Notes: generated by a model from the letters alone, not told the origin. Numbered from the stretch's first letter, positions 7,696-16,063 are shown. The stretch is DNA of 35,888 bases from Minisyncoccota bacterium (GCA_023142595.1 JAGLJF010000051.1:1-35888), one strand, 5' to 3'. Translations and numbers: made by a program.

Positions 7696-9354
7696 ATGTC
7701 AATAATCTTAATAACAATATTTATATTATTTTCCATAAAGCTTCTTCGTGATAGTTTGTTTTGTGTTTGGTTATGGCAGGTAAAAGAATATAGAATTGAT
7801 AGGATGATTTCGCATTTAAAAGGCAGGAATAGGATGTTAAAAAATAATTTATTTTATATTTTGATACTTATTCTTTTTGTTTCATATTTCATATTTTTGA
7901 AAAATAATGCATCGTTATTTCAATATTTAGCATTAATACTTTTTACAGGTTCTTTTTTGCAAATTATAAGAGAGATAAAGAACAGATCTTTGAAAAGACC
8001 CAAGTCTACATTTAAAGTTATCTTGATTTTATTGTCAATGTTAATTGTTTATGCATCAGCTTTCTTATATTCAATAATTATTGGATATGTCATAACTTTT
8101 GATTCAAATATAAGCACAGCAGAATTTTTTACAATATATTCATTGTTTGTTTATTTATTTGCTCCTATCGTAATTACATTAGTTGTTTTATTTATTAATC
8201 CATTTTTTAATTTTCAAAAAAGGAAAATAATCAAAAGAGCTTCTGAAAAAATGGAGCAATTAAAGAAAATAAAAGTTATTGGAATAACTGGAAGTTATGG
8301 AAAAACTAGTACTAAAGAATTTTTATATACGATTTTGTCTGAAAAATATAAAGTCGTAAAAACCGAGGGAAATAATAATACTAATATCGGAGTGGCTTAT
8401 ACGATTTTAAATAAAGTAAATGATGAATATGATTATTTTATTTGTGAAATGGGGGCTTATAAAATTGGTGAAATTAAAGAAATTTGCGGAATTGCAAATC
8501 CGGAAATTGGAATTTTAACAGGAATAAATGAGCAACATATTGAGTTATTTGGTTCAATTGAAAATACAAGAACAGCAAAGTTCGAGTTGATTGAATTTTT
8601 GCCAGATGATGGTTTCGCAATAATTAATAAAAAAATAAAAAATTATAAACCAGAAACAAAAGTTCAGAGTATTAAGTATTTTTCAAAAGAACTTGCAACT
8701 GATATAGAATATAAAAAAGACCATATAGAATTTAGATATAAAAATCAATTATTTAAAACAAACATTTTAGGACAGCATTATATTGAAAACATAATTTCTG
8801 CTATAATGGTGGCAGAGCATCTTGAAATGAATTTAAGTGAAATCGCAAGGGCAGTGGAAAAAATCAAGCCAACTGAATATATAATGAGAAAATTGAATGG
8901 ACCAAATGGTTCTGTTTTGATCGATGACAGTTATAGTGCCAATCCTGATGGAGTGATGGCAGCTCTGGATTATTTGGAAGAGGCTTATGAAGATTATCGA
9001 AAAATCATTGTTTTTTCAGGGATTATTGAATTAGGTGATAAGAGTAAGAGAGTGCATCAAAAATTATTCAATAGGATTGATACTGTTTGTGATGAGGCAT
9101 ATATCTTGAATGATGATTTAAAAAACACAATCCTGATCTTTCTCGAGAGGGGAATTGAAGAGGAAGAAATGGTCGAGGAAAGCAATGGACCGAAAAATAA
9201 GAATTGTGAATTTGTTTTTGAAAATGATTTTGATAAAGTGACAGAAATGGTTGAAAAAGATTTGAAATTTTATTTTGAAAAAAGAGAGAAAATTGTTGTT
9301 CTTTTTGAGAGTAGAGGCGCTGGTGTTGTGATGAGGAAGTTGAAAAATAATTAG
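7696..9354 (+). CDS. Mur ligase family (MurF-like) with N-terminal multi-TM region
   Basis: ATP-binding GITGSYGKTSTKEF, EGNNNTNIGVAYTIL, CEMGAYKIGEIKEIC, LIDDSYSANPDGVMAALDYL; N-terminal ~170 aa strongly hydrophobic in several segments. Confidence 0.85.
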   Translation: MSIILITIFILFSIKLLRDSLFCVWLWQVKEYRIDRMISHLKGRNRMLKNNLFYILILILFVSYFIFLKNNASLFQYLALILFTGSFLQIIREIKNRSLKRPKSTFKVILILLSMLIVYASAFLYSIIIGYVITFDSNISTAEFFTIYSLFVYLFAPIVITLVVLFINPFFNFQKRKIIKRASEKMEQLKKIKVIGITGSYGKTSTKEFLYTILSEKYKVVKTEGNNNTNIGVAYTILNKVNDEYDYFICEMGAYKIGEIKEICGIANPEIGILTGINEQHIELFGSIENTRTAKFELIEFLPDDGFAIINKKIKNYKPETKVQSIKYFSKELATDIEYKKDHIEFRYKNQLFKTNILGQHYIENIISAIMVAEHLEMNLSEIARAVEKIKPTEYIMRKLNGPNGSVLIDDSYSANPDGVMAALDYLEEAYEDYRKIIVFSGIIELGDKSKRVHQKLFNRIDTVCDEAYILNDDLKNTILIFLERGIEEEEMVEESNGPKNKNCEFVFENDFDKVTEMVEKDLKFYFEKREKIVVLFESRGAGVVMRKLKNN

Positions 9355-9383
9355 AATTGATTGCAAACATAAGAACTGTTTTT

Positions 9384-9486
9384 TTGCGGGAGCAGGTTTG
9401 TAACCAGTTTCAAAGCATTTTCTAATCTCATAAAATATAATGAAGTTGCAAAACAAAAAGATCTGGTTGCAAACCTGCTCCCGCAA
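9384..9486. repeat. 103-bp inverted-repeat element
   Basis: 24-bp arms TTGCGGGAGCAGGTTTGTAACCAG and CTGGTTGCAAACCTGCTCCCGCAA are reverse complements with one mismatch. Confidence 0.8.
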
Positions 9487-9529
9487 TGTGAATGTTATGT
9501 AAATATTATAAATTAAGCTAGTTTGACAA

Positions 9530-9556
9530 AGATCCTTCGACAAGCTCAGGATGACA
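9530..9556. repeat. Dispersed palindromic element copy
   Basis: AGATCCTTCGACAAGCTCAGGATGACA. Confidence 0.65.
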
Positions 9557-9575
9557 GTTAATTAATATTATTGAA

Positions 9576-9610
9576 GAGATTTGCTCATCCTGTCGGAATT
9601 TGAAATGACA
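9576..9610. repeat. Dispersed ...GAAATGACA element copy (degenerate)
   Basis: AGAGATTTGCTCATCCTGTCGGAATTTGAAATGACA. Confidence 0.45.
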
Positions 9611-9626
9611 AATTTATAAAATAAAA

Positions 9627-9666
9627 ATAAAAAAAAGAAGGGCGAGTCATTTAAACATCGCACCTT
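9627..9666 (-). terminator. Terminator for the zinc-ribbon gene
   Basis: Minus strand AAGGTGCGA...TCGCCCTTCTTTTTTTT hairpin plus T run. Confidence 0.6.
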
Positions 9667-9877
9667 AATAATTTTGACTTTCAACGACTGCTGAATTATC
9701 ATCATATCTGTGTTTTCTTAGTTCAGATTTTAATCTATGAACGCCCTTTTTTGAAAGACCAAACTTCAGCTTGCACTTCGGACAACCTAATCCAATTATC
9801 TCTCTATTCTCTAACAGAGGAACTTCTTTCCCAAGTGTATCAATTTTTTGTCCACAATATGGACATTTTATTATCAT
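9665..9877 (-). CDS. Small zinc-ribbon protein, 70 aa
   Basis: Two CxxC knuckles (IKCPYCGQK, GCPKCKLKFG); upstream TGGAGGAAAACTAATG provides an SD; terminator follows. Confidence 0.75.
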   Translation of the reverse strand: MIIKCPYCGQKIDTLGKEVPLLENREIIGLGCPKCKLKFGLSKKGVHRLKSELRKHRYDDNSAVVESQNY

Positions 9878-9920
9878 TAGTTTTCCTCCATTTATTCTAA
9901 AATAAATCTATATTAAAAAC

Positions 9921-11186
9921 ATGCTTATGTCAATATTCAAAAAATTTCAACCAATCGCATCAGCGTTTGCACCAAATTATATGATTTGGGATTGTTTTTT
10001 GGCGGGGAAATATTTATTGCCTTGGAATTGGAGAAAGTTGCAAAAAGGAAAAAATACGAGAAAATTGGAAAGAAAATTTTGCGAATATATGGATTCACGT
10101 TGGGCGATAAGCTTTGACAGTGGAAGGTCTGGTCTTTACACAATCTTGAAATGTCTTGGAATCAAGGATTATGATGAAGTTATTTTGCAAGCTTTTACAA
10201 CAGTAGCGCTACCTAATATCATACAGTGGTGCGGTGCAAAACCTGTTTTTATAGATATCAAAGAAAATACTTTAAATATGGATCCTGTAAAAATTGAAGA
10301 GAAAATTACTGACAAAACAAAAGCAATTATTGTTCAACATACTTTTGGAAATCCAGCAGATATTAATAATATTATTAAAATAGCCAAGAAACATAATTTA
10401 TATATCATTGAAGATTGCGCTCATTCTCTTGGTGCTGAATATAATGGCAAAAAAACGGGAACTTTCGGCGATGTTGGATTTTTTAGTTTTGGGAGAGATA
10501 AAGTAATCTCATCGGTTGCGGGAGGAATGATTGTGACAAATAACAATGCATTAGGTATGAAAATAAAGATATTTCGAGATCAAATGCCATATCCAAAAAA
10601 ATCTCTAATTATCAGACAACTTTTGCATCCAGTCGTTACTTTCAAAGCTCTGAAACTTTATTATTTTTTTAATTTAGGAAAAATGATGATGTTTATTATA
10701 AATAAATTTAAAATATTACCGAAAGCTTACACGACAGAAGAAAAAGGAAATATCAAGACTGAAAATTTTCCTGCAAAAATGCCGAATTCTCTTGCAACAA
10801 TTGCACTGCATCAGATGAAATTAATTGAAAAATTCAACAATCACAGAATAAAAATTGCAAATTTATATAAAGAAAAATTAGAAAATCAATCAGGAATCGT
10901 TTTGCTAAAATCAACTCCTGAATCAAAAAATATATTTTTATGGTATACTGTCTTAGTAGATAATAAAAAAGAGCTGATTCGTAAAGCTCATAAAAAACAT
11001 ATAATTTTGGGAGATTGGTTCCCGCAAGTGGTTGGACCGATTGAAGTTGATGTTGAAAAATTTGGATACAAGAAAGGAACTTGCCCGATTGCAGAAAAGG
11101 TAAGTTCGCAATGCGTGAACCTACCGACTCATCATAATATCGATAAAAAGGATATTGATAAAATCGTTAGTATTTTTGATAGATAA
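9921..11186 (+). CDS. DegT/DnrJ/EryC1/StrS family PLP-dependent aminotransferase
   Basis: SFDSGRSGLYTILK, VILQAFTTVALPNIIQWCGAKPVFIDI, YIIEDCAHSLGAEYNGKKTGTFGDVGFFSFGRDK(V) with internal-aldimine lysine context. Confidence 0.9.
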   Translation: MLMSIFKKFQPIASAFAPNYMIWDCFLAGKYLLPWNWRKLQKGKNTRKLERKFCEYMDSRWAISFDSGRSGLYTILKCLGIKDYDEVILQAFTTVALPNIIQWCGAKPVFIDIKENTLNMDPVKIEEKITDKTKAIIVQHTFGNPADINNIIKIAKKHNLYIIEDCAHSLGAEYNGKKTGTFGDVGFFSFGRDKVISSVAGGMIVTNNNALGMKIKIFRDQMPYPKKSLIIRQLLHPVVTFKALKLYYFFNLGKMMMFIINKFKILPKAYTTEEKGNIKTENFPAKMPNSLATIALHQMKLIEKFNNHRIKIANLYKEKLENQSGIVLLKSTPESKNIFLWYTVLVDNKKELIRKAHKKHIILGDWFPQVVGPIEVDVEKFGYKKGTCPIAEKVSSQCVNLPTHHNIDKKDIDKIVSIFDR

Positions 11187-11209
11187 AAAAAGAAGGAGTG
11201 ATTTCCTTC
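11185..11209 (-). terminator. Terminator for small minus-strand ORF
   Basis: Minus strand GAAGGAaatcacTCCTTCTTTTTTT. Confidence 0.75.
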
Positions 11210-11213
11210 ATCT

Positions 11214-11321
11214 TTAATAATGTTTGATGAATGCTTGTTCTGTGACTATTGGTGTTTCTACTGAAATTACTTTTTTATCTTGAGACTTTTCATCATCTCT
11301 TTTGCATTTGTCTTCTGGCAA
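11214..11321 (-). CDS. Small charged protein, 35 aa (not in supplied ORF track)
   Basis: AAGGAGGtaataatTTG start; MPEDKCKRDDEKSQDKKVISVETPIVTEQAFIKHY; perfect terminator downstream. Confidence 0.6.
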   Translation of the reverse strand: MPEDKCKRDDEKSQDKKVISVETPIVTEQAFIKHY

Positions 11322-11351
11322 AATTATTACCTCCTTGTTTAATTTCCCAGT

Positions 11352-11519
11352 TTAAATTGTTCTAACATGAAGTTCAGCGTTTGCTATTGTTGGCCAAAAT
11401 TCTGTTTCTTGATCAACAAAATTCGTAATAGCACTTATTGGTGTTCCTAAGATAGTACTATTATCTACTCCAGGACGAAGATTTAAAGATGTCGTTTGAA
11501 GAATGTTTGTATTATTCAA
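11352..11519 (-). CDS. Small protein, 55 aa (not in supplied ORF track)
   Basis: GGAGGAGttgaaTTG start; MNNTNILQTTSLNLRPGVDNSTILGTPISAITNFVDQETEFWPTIANAELHVRTI; 31 nt upstream of the 35-aa ORF. Confidence 0.62.
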   Translation of the reverse strand: MNNTNILQTTSLNLRPGVDNSTILGTPISAITNFVDQETEFWPTIANAELHVRTI

Positions 11520-11674
11520 TTCAACTCCTCCTACTTAATTATCTTTTAATTAATTTTATTCTACTCTAAATTTTAAAACAGTCAAGCAAATTTTTCAATT
11601 TAGAATTTTTATATAAGACATAAATAATTTCAAGCTATAAAATTTGAAGGAAACAGTAAACTGTCTCCATACAT

Positions 11675-11815
11675 TTATTCACTCGCCGTAGGTAGTCTTC
11701 CTTGAAGAATGACAATTCTCAGTGAATGTTGAATTGCCATTGCCACGAGACCTTTACGACGTTCATAATAAACATCTCCTTGTTTATTTTCAATAATATT
11801 TTCTTTCAAACTCAT
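11675..11815 (-). CDS. Possible small protein, 46 aa (not in supplied ORF track)
   Basis: MSLKENIIENKQGDVYYERRKGLVAMAIQHSLRIVILQGRLPTASE; followed by GGAGACAGTTTACTGTTTCC hairpin. No SD before this ATG. Confidence 0.42.
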   Translation of the reverse strand: MSLKENIIENKQGDVYYERRKGLVAMAIQHSLRIVILQGRLPTASE

Positions 11816-11872
11816 TTTATTACATTTTAATATAATAATCAAATTTTTAAACAAATAATCTTTATAAGACTA

Positions 11873-12943
11873 ATGCAAATAAAAGAAATAACTAACAAAT
11901 CACAATGGGAAGAATTTGTGCAATCAAATAAAGAAAATACTTTTCTTCATTCTTGGAATTGGGGTGAATTCAATAAAAATACTGGTGAAAAAATATGGAG
12001 ATTAGGAGTTTTTAAGGATGAAATTTCCCCTCACCCCAACCATCTCCCAGGGGAAAGGGAGCTTAATGAACTTGTTGCAGTTGTATTTGTTATAAAAATA
12101 AACGCCAGAAGAGGGTCTTTTTTGTTTGTTCCTCAGGGTCCAATTTTTTATCAAAAATCAAGAAATAATAATCAAGAAATATTAAATAAACTTTTTCAAT
12201 ATTTGAAAAACTTGGGAAAAAGGGAAAATGTTGGATTCGTAAGAATTAGCCCGCTTTTAGATCAAACTCAAGAAAATCTCAAAATATTTCAGGATTTTGG
12301 ATTCAAAAATGCTCCAATCCATATGATGCATCCCGAGATAACTTGGCTTTTGGATATTACAAAAAGCGAAGATGATTTGATGAAGGATATGAGAAAAACA
12401 CATCGTAATCTCATTAGGCGGGCTGGAAAAGATGGTGTAGAAATTGTTCAAAGTACTGATGAAAAATATTTGAAAGCTTTTTATAATATTCATGCAGAAA
12501 CCGTAAAGAGACATAAATTTATTCCTTTTTCTTATGATTATATTAAAAAAGAGATTGAAACTTTTAGGAAAGATAATCAGATTGAAATTTTTTCAGCAAT
12601 TTATGAAGGAAAAATAATTTCATCAGCGATTGTTGTTTTTTATGGTAAGCAAGCATTCTATCACCATGGCGCATCGTCTAGCGAATATATGAAAGTTCCT
12701 TCTTCATATTTAAGTTTATGGGAGGCAATTAAGGAGGCAAAGGCAAGAGGAAAAGAAATGTTTAATTTCTATGGCATTGTTGAAAATAAACCAAAACATC
12801 CATGGAGCGGACTTTCAAAATTTAAAAAAGGATTCGGAGGGTATCAAAAGGAAATATTGCATTGTCAGGATTTACCGCTAAATATAAATTATTTGTTAAC
12901 TTATTTTATTGAAACTGCGCGAAAAATCAAGAGGGGATATTAG
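11873..12943 (+). CDS. FemA/FemB/FemX-like peptidoglycan bridge aminoacyltransferase
   Basis: NTFLHSWNWGEFNKNTGEKIWRLGVF, FVPQGPIFY, MRKTHRNLIRRAGKDGVEI, YHHGASSSEYMKVPSSYLSLWEAI, FYGIVENKPKHPWSGLSKFKKGFGG. Confidence 0.88.
   Translation: MQIKEITNKSQWEEFVQSNKENTFLHSWNWGEFNKNTGEKIWRLGVFKDEISPHPNHLPGERELNELVAVVFVIKINARRGSFLFVPQGPIFYQKSRNNNQEILNKLFQYLKNLGKRENVGFVRISPLLDQTQENLKIFQDFGFKNAPIHMMHPEITWLLDITKSEDDLMKDMRKTHRNLIRRAGKDGVEIVQSTDEKYLKAFYNIHAETVKRHKFIPFSYDYIKKEIETFRKDNQIEIFSAIYEGKIISSAIVVFYGKQAFYHHGASSSEYMKVPSSYLSLWEAIKEAKARGKEMFNFYGIVENKPKHPWSGLSKFKKGFGGYQKEILHCQDLPLNINYLLTYFIETARKIKRGY
12022..12062. repeat. C-rich palindromic element inside the FemA/B CDS
   Basis: ATTTCCCCTCACCCCAACCATCTCCCAGGGGAAAGGGAGC, encoding ISPHPNHLPGERE between otherwise contiguous FKDE / ELVAVVF. 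Confidence 0.65.
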
Positions 12944-12980
12944 TTTTTTGTTGCTATAAATGTAGAAAACTCTGATAAAT

Positions 12981-13072
12981 TAATAAATTTATACTTTTAT
13001 AATTTGTTTTTTGCTTTAAATTCTAGATTCCCTTCTGCAAGGGAATGACAGAAATTTTATTTTTCAGAAATC
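12981..13072. repeat. Extended repeat copy A (pairs with 22942-23033)
   Basis: Aligns to copy B without gaps: TAATAAATTT...TTTATAATTTGTTTTTTG..TTAAATTCTAGATTC...GAATGACA...TTTTTCAGA. Confidence 0.75.
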
Positions 13073-13137
13073 ATTTGTGTTTGTATTGTAGTTTGATAAT
13101 AAAAATAAGTGGCGCAAGTATAAGCGTAGCAGACGAA

Positions 13138-13164
13138 AGATTCTGAAACAAGTTCAGAATGACA
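13138..13164. repeat. Dispersed palindromic element copy
   Basis: AGATTCTGAAACAAGTTCAGAATGACA. Confidence 0.7.
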
Positions 13165-13191
13165 GAAATAATAAAGCTTAATTTATAAAAA

Positions 13192-14241
13192 ATGCGGAAT
13201 ATTAGAAAAAATAAAAGATATAGAAAACAAAAGTATGATTTCAGAAAGAAAAAAAACAGACTGGCTGTTAATTATAAAAAGGCGCTAGTTGTCATCTTTT
13301 TATTAACTTTTTTTTATTTTTTATTTTTTTCAAGTTTTTTTCAAATAGATAATATTGAGATTGAAGGTAATCAAGGAATTGCAAAAGATAGTATAAAAAA
13401 TATTGTTAACGATGAAATGTCAAAATCAGCTGTAATGATTTTTAGCAAAAATAATTTCTTTCTGGCAAGTAAGACAAATATTGAAGAAAAATTATTTTTT
13501 GAATTTTCTGAAATAGAAAATGTCAAAATCAAAAAAATATTTCCTAAAATATTGAGAATAGAAATTATAGAAAAAACCCCTCTTATAATTTGGTGTAGAT
13601 TGAATCAGTGTTACTATTTAGATGATGACGGTATTGCGTTTGCAACAGAAGAGGCGAATTATGAAGATGTTAACGATGAAAAGTTTATAAAAATTATTGA
13701 ACAGCTTGAAATTGAAGAAGAGATTCTAGAAAAGAAAAATAGGATTGCGGAAGACAGTATTGAGAGTAAAATTAAATATATTGAAGATGACGATGGCAAA
13801 TGGGAAGTTAATAAGGATCTTCATGGAAGGGAATTTTATGAAAAAAAAATTGGTGAAAATGAAACTAAGGTTATATATCTTCAGCAAGAAACCGTTGAGG
13901 AAATGGTCGAAGATGTTGAAGAAAAAACATCTTTGAAACAAATTAACATTAACGATCAGGTTTCAGATCGTGATTTTATAGATTTTGCTTTAGAGATTAA
14001 CAATGAAATTCAACAAATAAATAATCTTAAGATTAAATATTACAAAACAAAAGGAATAAGAACAAGGCAATTAATTGCTTATACTGATAAAAATGTAAGA
14101 ATATACTTTAACACGATGAGTTCCGCAAAATTACAGGCTGAATATCTTAATGAGTTTTTATCTAAGGCAATCAGTAAAAATGAGATAAATACGATAGAAT
14201 ATATATATCTTGAGTCTGGAAATAAGATTTTTTATAAATAA
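13192..14241 (+). CDS. FtsQ/DivIB-like cell division protein (POTRA)
   Basis: Basic N-terminus, one TM, FQIDNIEIEGNQGIAKDSIKNIV POTRA start, FPKILRIEIIEKTPLIIW, YYLDDDGIAF. Confidence 0.75.
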   Translation: MRNIRKNKRYRKQKYDFRKKKNRLAVNYKKALVVIFLLTFFYFLFFSSFFQIDNIEIEGNQGIAKDSIKNIVNDEMSKSAVMIFSKNNFFLASKTNIEEKLFFEFSEIENVKIKKIFPKILRIEIIEKTPLIIWCRLNQCYYLDDDGIAFATEEANYEDVNDEKFIKIIEQLEIEEEILEKKNRIAEDSIESKIKYIEDDDGKWEVNKDLHGREFYEKKIGENETKVIYLQQETVEEMVEDVEEKTSLKQININDQVSDRDFIDFALEINNEIQQINNLKIKYYKTKGIRTRQLIAYTDKNVRIYFNTMSSAKLQAEYLNEFLSKAISKNEINTIEYIYLESGNKIFYK

Positions 14242-14252
14242 TCACGGTAGTA

Positions 14253-14281
14253 TTGTGATAAAACTTAAAAATTGATATAAT
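14253..14281 (+). promoter_or_regulatory. Putative sigma70-type promoter
   Basis: TTGTGA-N17-TATAAT upstream of the ATG at 14338. Confidence 0.45.
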
Positions 14282-14337
14282 TAAGTAAACTCGTTGTTTT
14301 TTAGTTGATTATTTTTAATTCGAATTCAAGAACAAAT

Positions 14338-14634
14338 ATGGATGATCAAGATATAATTCATTCTGATGAACCGAACAATCAAGCTGGTGCTACAGTGTCA
14401 GATGAAGACGCAGTTTTTCAGAAGGAAATGGATGACATAGAAAAAGCAAGAGAGGAGCATGAAAAAAAAAGAAAGAACAGCTTGAAAGGACAAGAAAAGA
14501 AAGAGAGAAAAATAAAAGAAAACCTCAAAAAAAAGATGAGGTTAAAGGACAGAGAATCGTTGCAGGTCAAGTTGTTCCAGACGAAAAGAAAACCTATGAG
14601 CATAAATCGGAATTATTCAGACATAAAAGACTAA
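14338..14634 (+). CDS. Hypothetical basic/charged protein, upstream part of a split frame
   Basis: MDDQDIIHSDEPNNQAGATVSDEDAVFQKEMDDIEKAREEHEKK...; runs through A9 (14462-14470) and A8 (14527-14534) tracts. Confidence 0.5.
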   Translation: MDDQDIIHSDEPNNQAGATVSDEDAVFQKEMDDIEKAREEHEKKRKNSLKGQEKKERKIKENLKKKMRLKDRESLQVKLFQTKRKPMSINRNYSDIKD

Positions 14635-14699
14635 ATAATTTTAGTGGCAAGGGACTAACTAAGATAAATAAAACACTTAAAGGGGTTCATGGAGTTTCT

Positions 14700-15008
14700 G
14701 TGCAGAAAAAAATTGAATTTATAAAAGCTCTTAAGGCTTATAATCCTTCCAAATCAGTTTTGAAAAAAGATGATTTCGTTGATTTTGCAAGGAGATTTAA
14801 GTCGAAAAGATTTGTTGGGCAAAAATTTAAAAATGTTGCAAAAGAAGGCATTGATATAAAGGACATGAGAAAAAGATTTGGAAAAAGAGATATCGATAAG
14901 CTAACCAGGGGCATTACAGGAGAAGAGGATCCAAACAGATATAAGTCAAGCAGTTCAAGATCAAAAAATTCATCTGTTCCGCCAGCCAATATAAGGCCTA
15001 GTAGATAA
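14700..15008 (+). CDS. Hypothetical basic protein, downstream part of the split frame
   Basis: Frame is open back to the A9 tract (KKEQLERTRKEREKNKRKPQKKDEVKGQRIVAGQVVPDEKKTYEHKSELFRHKRL...VQKKIEF), so the listed GTG start is probably not the true N-terminus. Confidence 0.5.
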   Translation: MQKKIEFIKALKAYNPSKSVLKKDDFVDFARRFKSKRFVGQKFKNVAKEGIDIKDMRKRFGKRDIDKLTRGITGEEDPNRYKSSSSRSKNSSVPPANIRPSR

Positions 15009-15040
15009 ATTTGATGTATTAAATAATTATTAAATAATTT

Positions 15041-16063
15041 ATGTTATTATTTTGGATATTGCTATTTGTGATTAGTATCACGGTTTTAGTAAAAGCAGCT
15101 GATTTTTTTACAGAGAGCAGTGAAGAAATTGGTTTATCTTTGAAAATATCACCTTTTATGATCGGAATTGCGATTGTTAGTATTGGAACATCTCTTCCTG
15201 AACTTGCAACATCAGTTATCGCAGCGCTTCAAGGACAAACTGAAATTGCGGCAGCTAATGCGGTTGGTTCAAATATCGCAAACATATTTCTTGTCGTTGG
15301 TCTTGCATCTGTGGTAGCGGGAAAATTGAAAGTCAAAAGAAGTTTAATAAATCTCGATTTACCACTTCTTGCAACCACTACAACTATTCTTGTTTTTATA
15401 TTATCTGACAAACAAGTCACTTTTATCGAAGGTTTGATTTTGTTATCTACTTATCTTATCTATTTCTTTTATATAATTTCTTCTAACAAAGAAAGAGATA
15501 TTTTGGAACATCGAGAAACTGAAGAAGAAAAAAGGGATAAAAGAAAATTTACATTTCCGCCAACAAAAGCAAGTAGAAATCGATTTTTGAAAAAACTTTG
15601 GGGTTATAAGCCAAAAGTTGAGCTTGGTGTTTTTGTAACTTTAATTGTAAGCGTGATATTCATATATATTGGTGCAAAATATACCGTAGAATCTTTGATT
15701 GAAATTGCCAAAAGCTTGAACATCGAAACTGGCGTAATTGCGATGAGTGCTGTGGCAATTGGAACATCTCTTCCTGAGCTTGTTGTTTCAATTCGAGCGG
15801 CCCTGAAAAGAAAATATGAAATTGCTCTTGGTAATGTTTTTGGATCGAATATTTTTAATAGTTTGGTGGTTGTAGGAGTTCCAGCGATGTTGGGAACATT
15901 GGTTGTCGATGATAAGACTTTTTATATTGGTGTACCATTTTTGATCGCAGCAACATTACTTTATCTTTTCTCTGGAATTTCAAAGAAGATTTATAACTGG
16001 GAAGGTTTGATGTATCTTGTTTTGTATGTTTTATTCTTGTTGAAAATTTTTGGGGTTGTGTAA
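15041..16063 (+). CDS. Calcium/sodium exchanger, YrbG family (CaCA)
   Basis: Two inverted alpha repeats: GTSLPELATSVIAALQGQTEIAAANAVGSNIANIFLVVG and GTSLPELVVSIRAALKRKYEIALGNVFGSNIFNSLVVVG. Confidence 0.93.
   Translation: MLLFWILLFVISITVLVKAADFFTESSEEIGLSLKISPFMIGIAIVSIGTSLPELATSVIAALQGQTEIAAANAVGSNIANIFLVVGLASVVAGKLKVKRSLINLDLPLLATTTTILVFILSDKQVTFIEGLILLSTYLIYFFYIISSNKERDILEHRETEEEKRDKRKFTFPPTKASRNRFLKKLWGYKPKVELGVFVTLIVSVIFIYIGAKYTVESLIEIAKSLNIETGVIAMSAVAIGTSLPELVVSIRAALKRKYEIALGNVFGSNIFNSLVVVGVPAMLGTLVVDDKTFYIGVPFLIAATLLYLFSGISKKIYNWEGLMYLVLYVLFLLKIFGVV

Noticed and set aside
9068-9543. Overlapping minus-strand ORFs (100 and 141 aa) near the murF-like 3' end
   Set aside because: Largely antisense to the murF-like gene and running through the 103-bp inverted repeat; no protein-like motifs.
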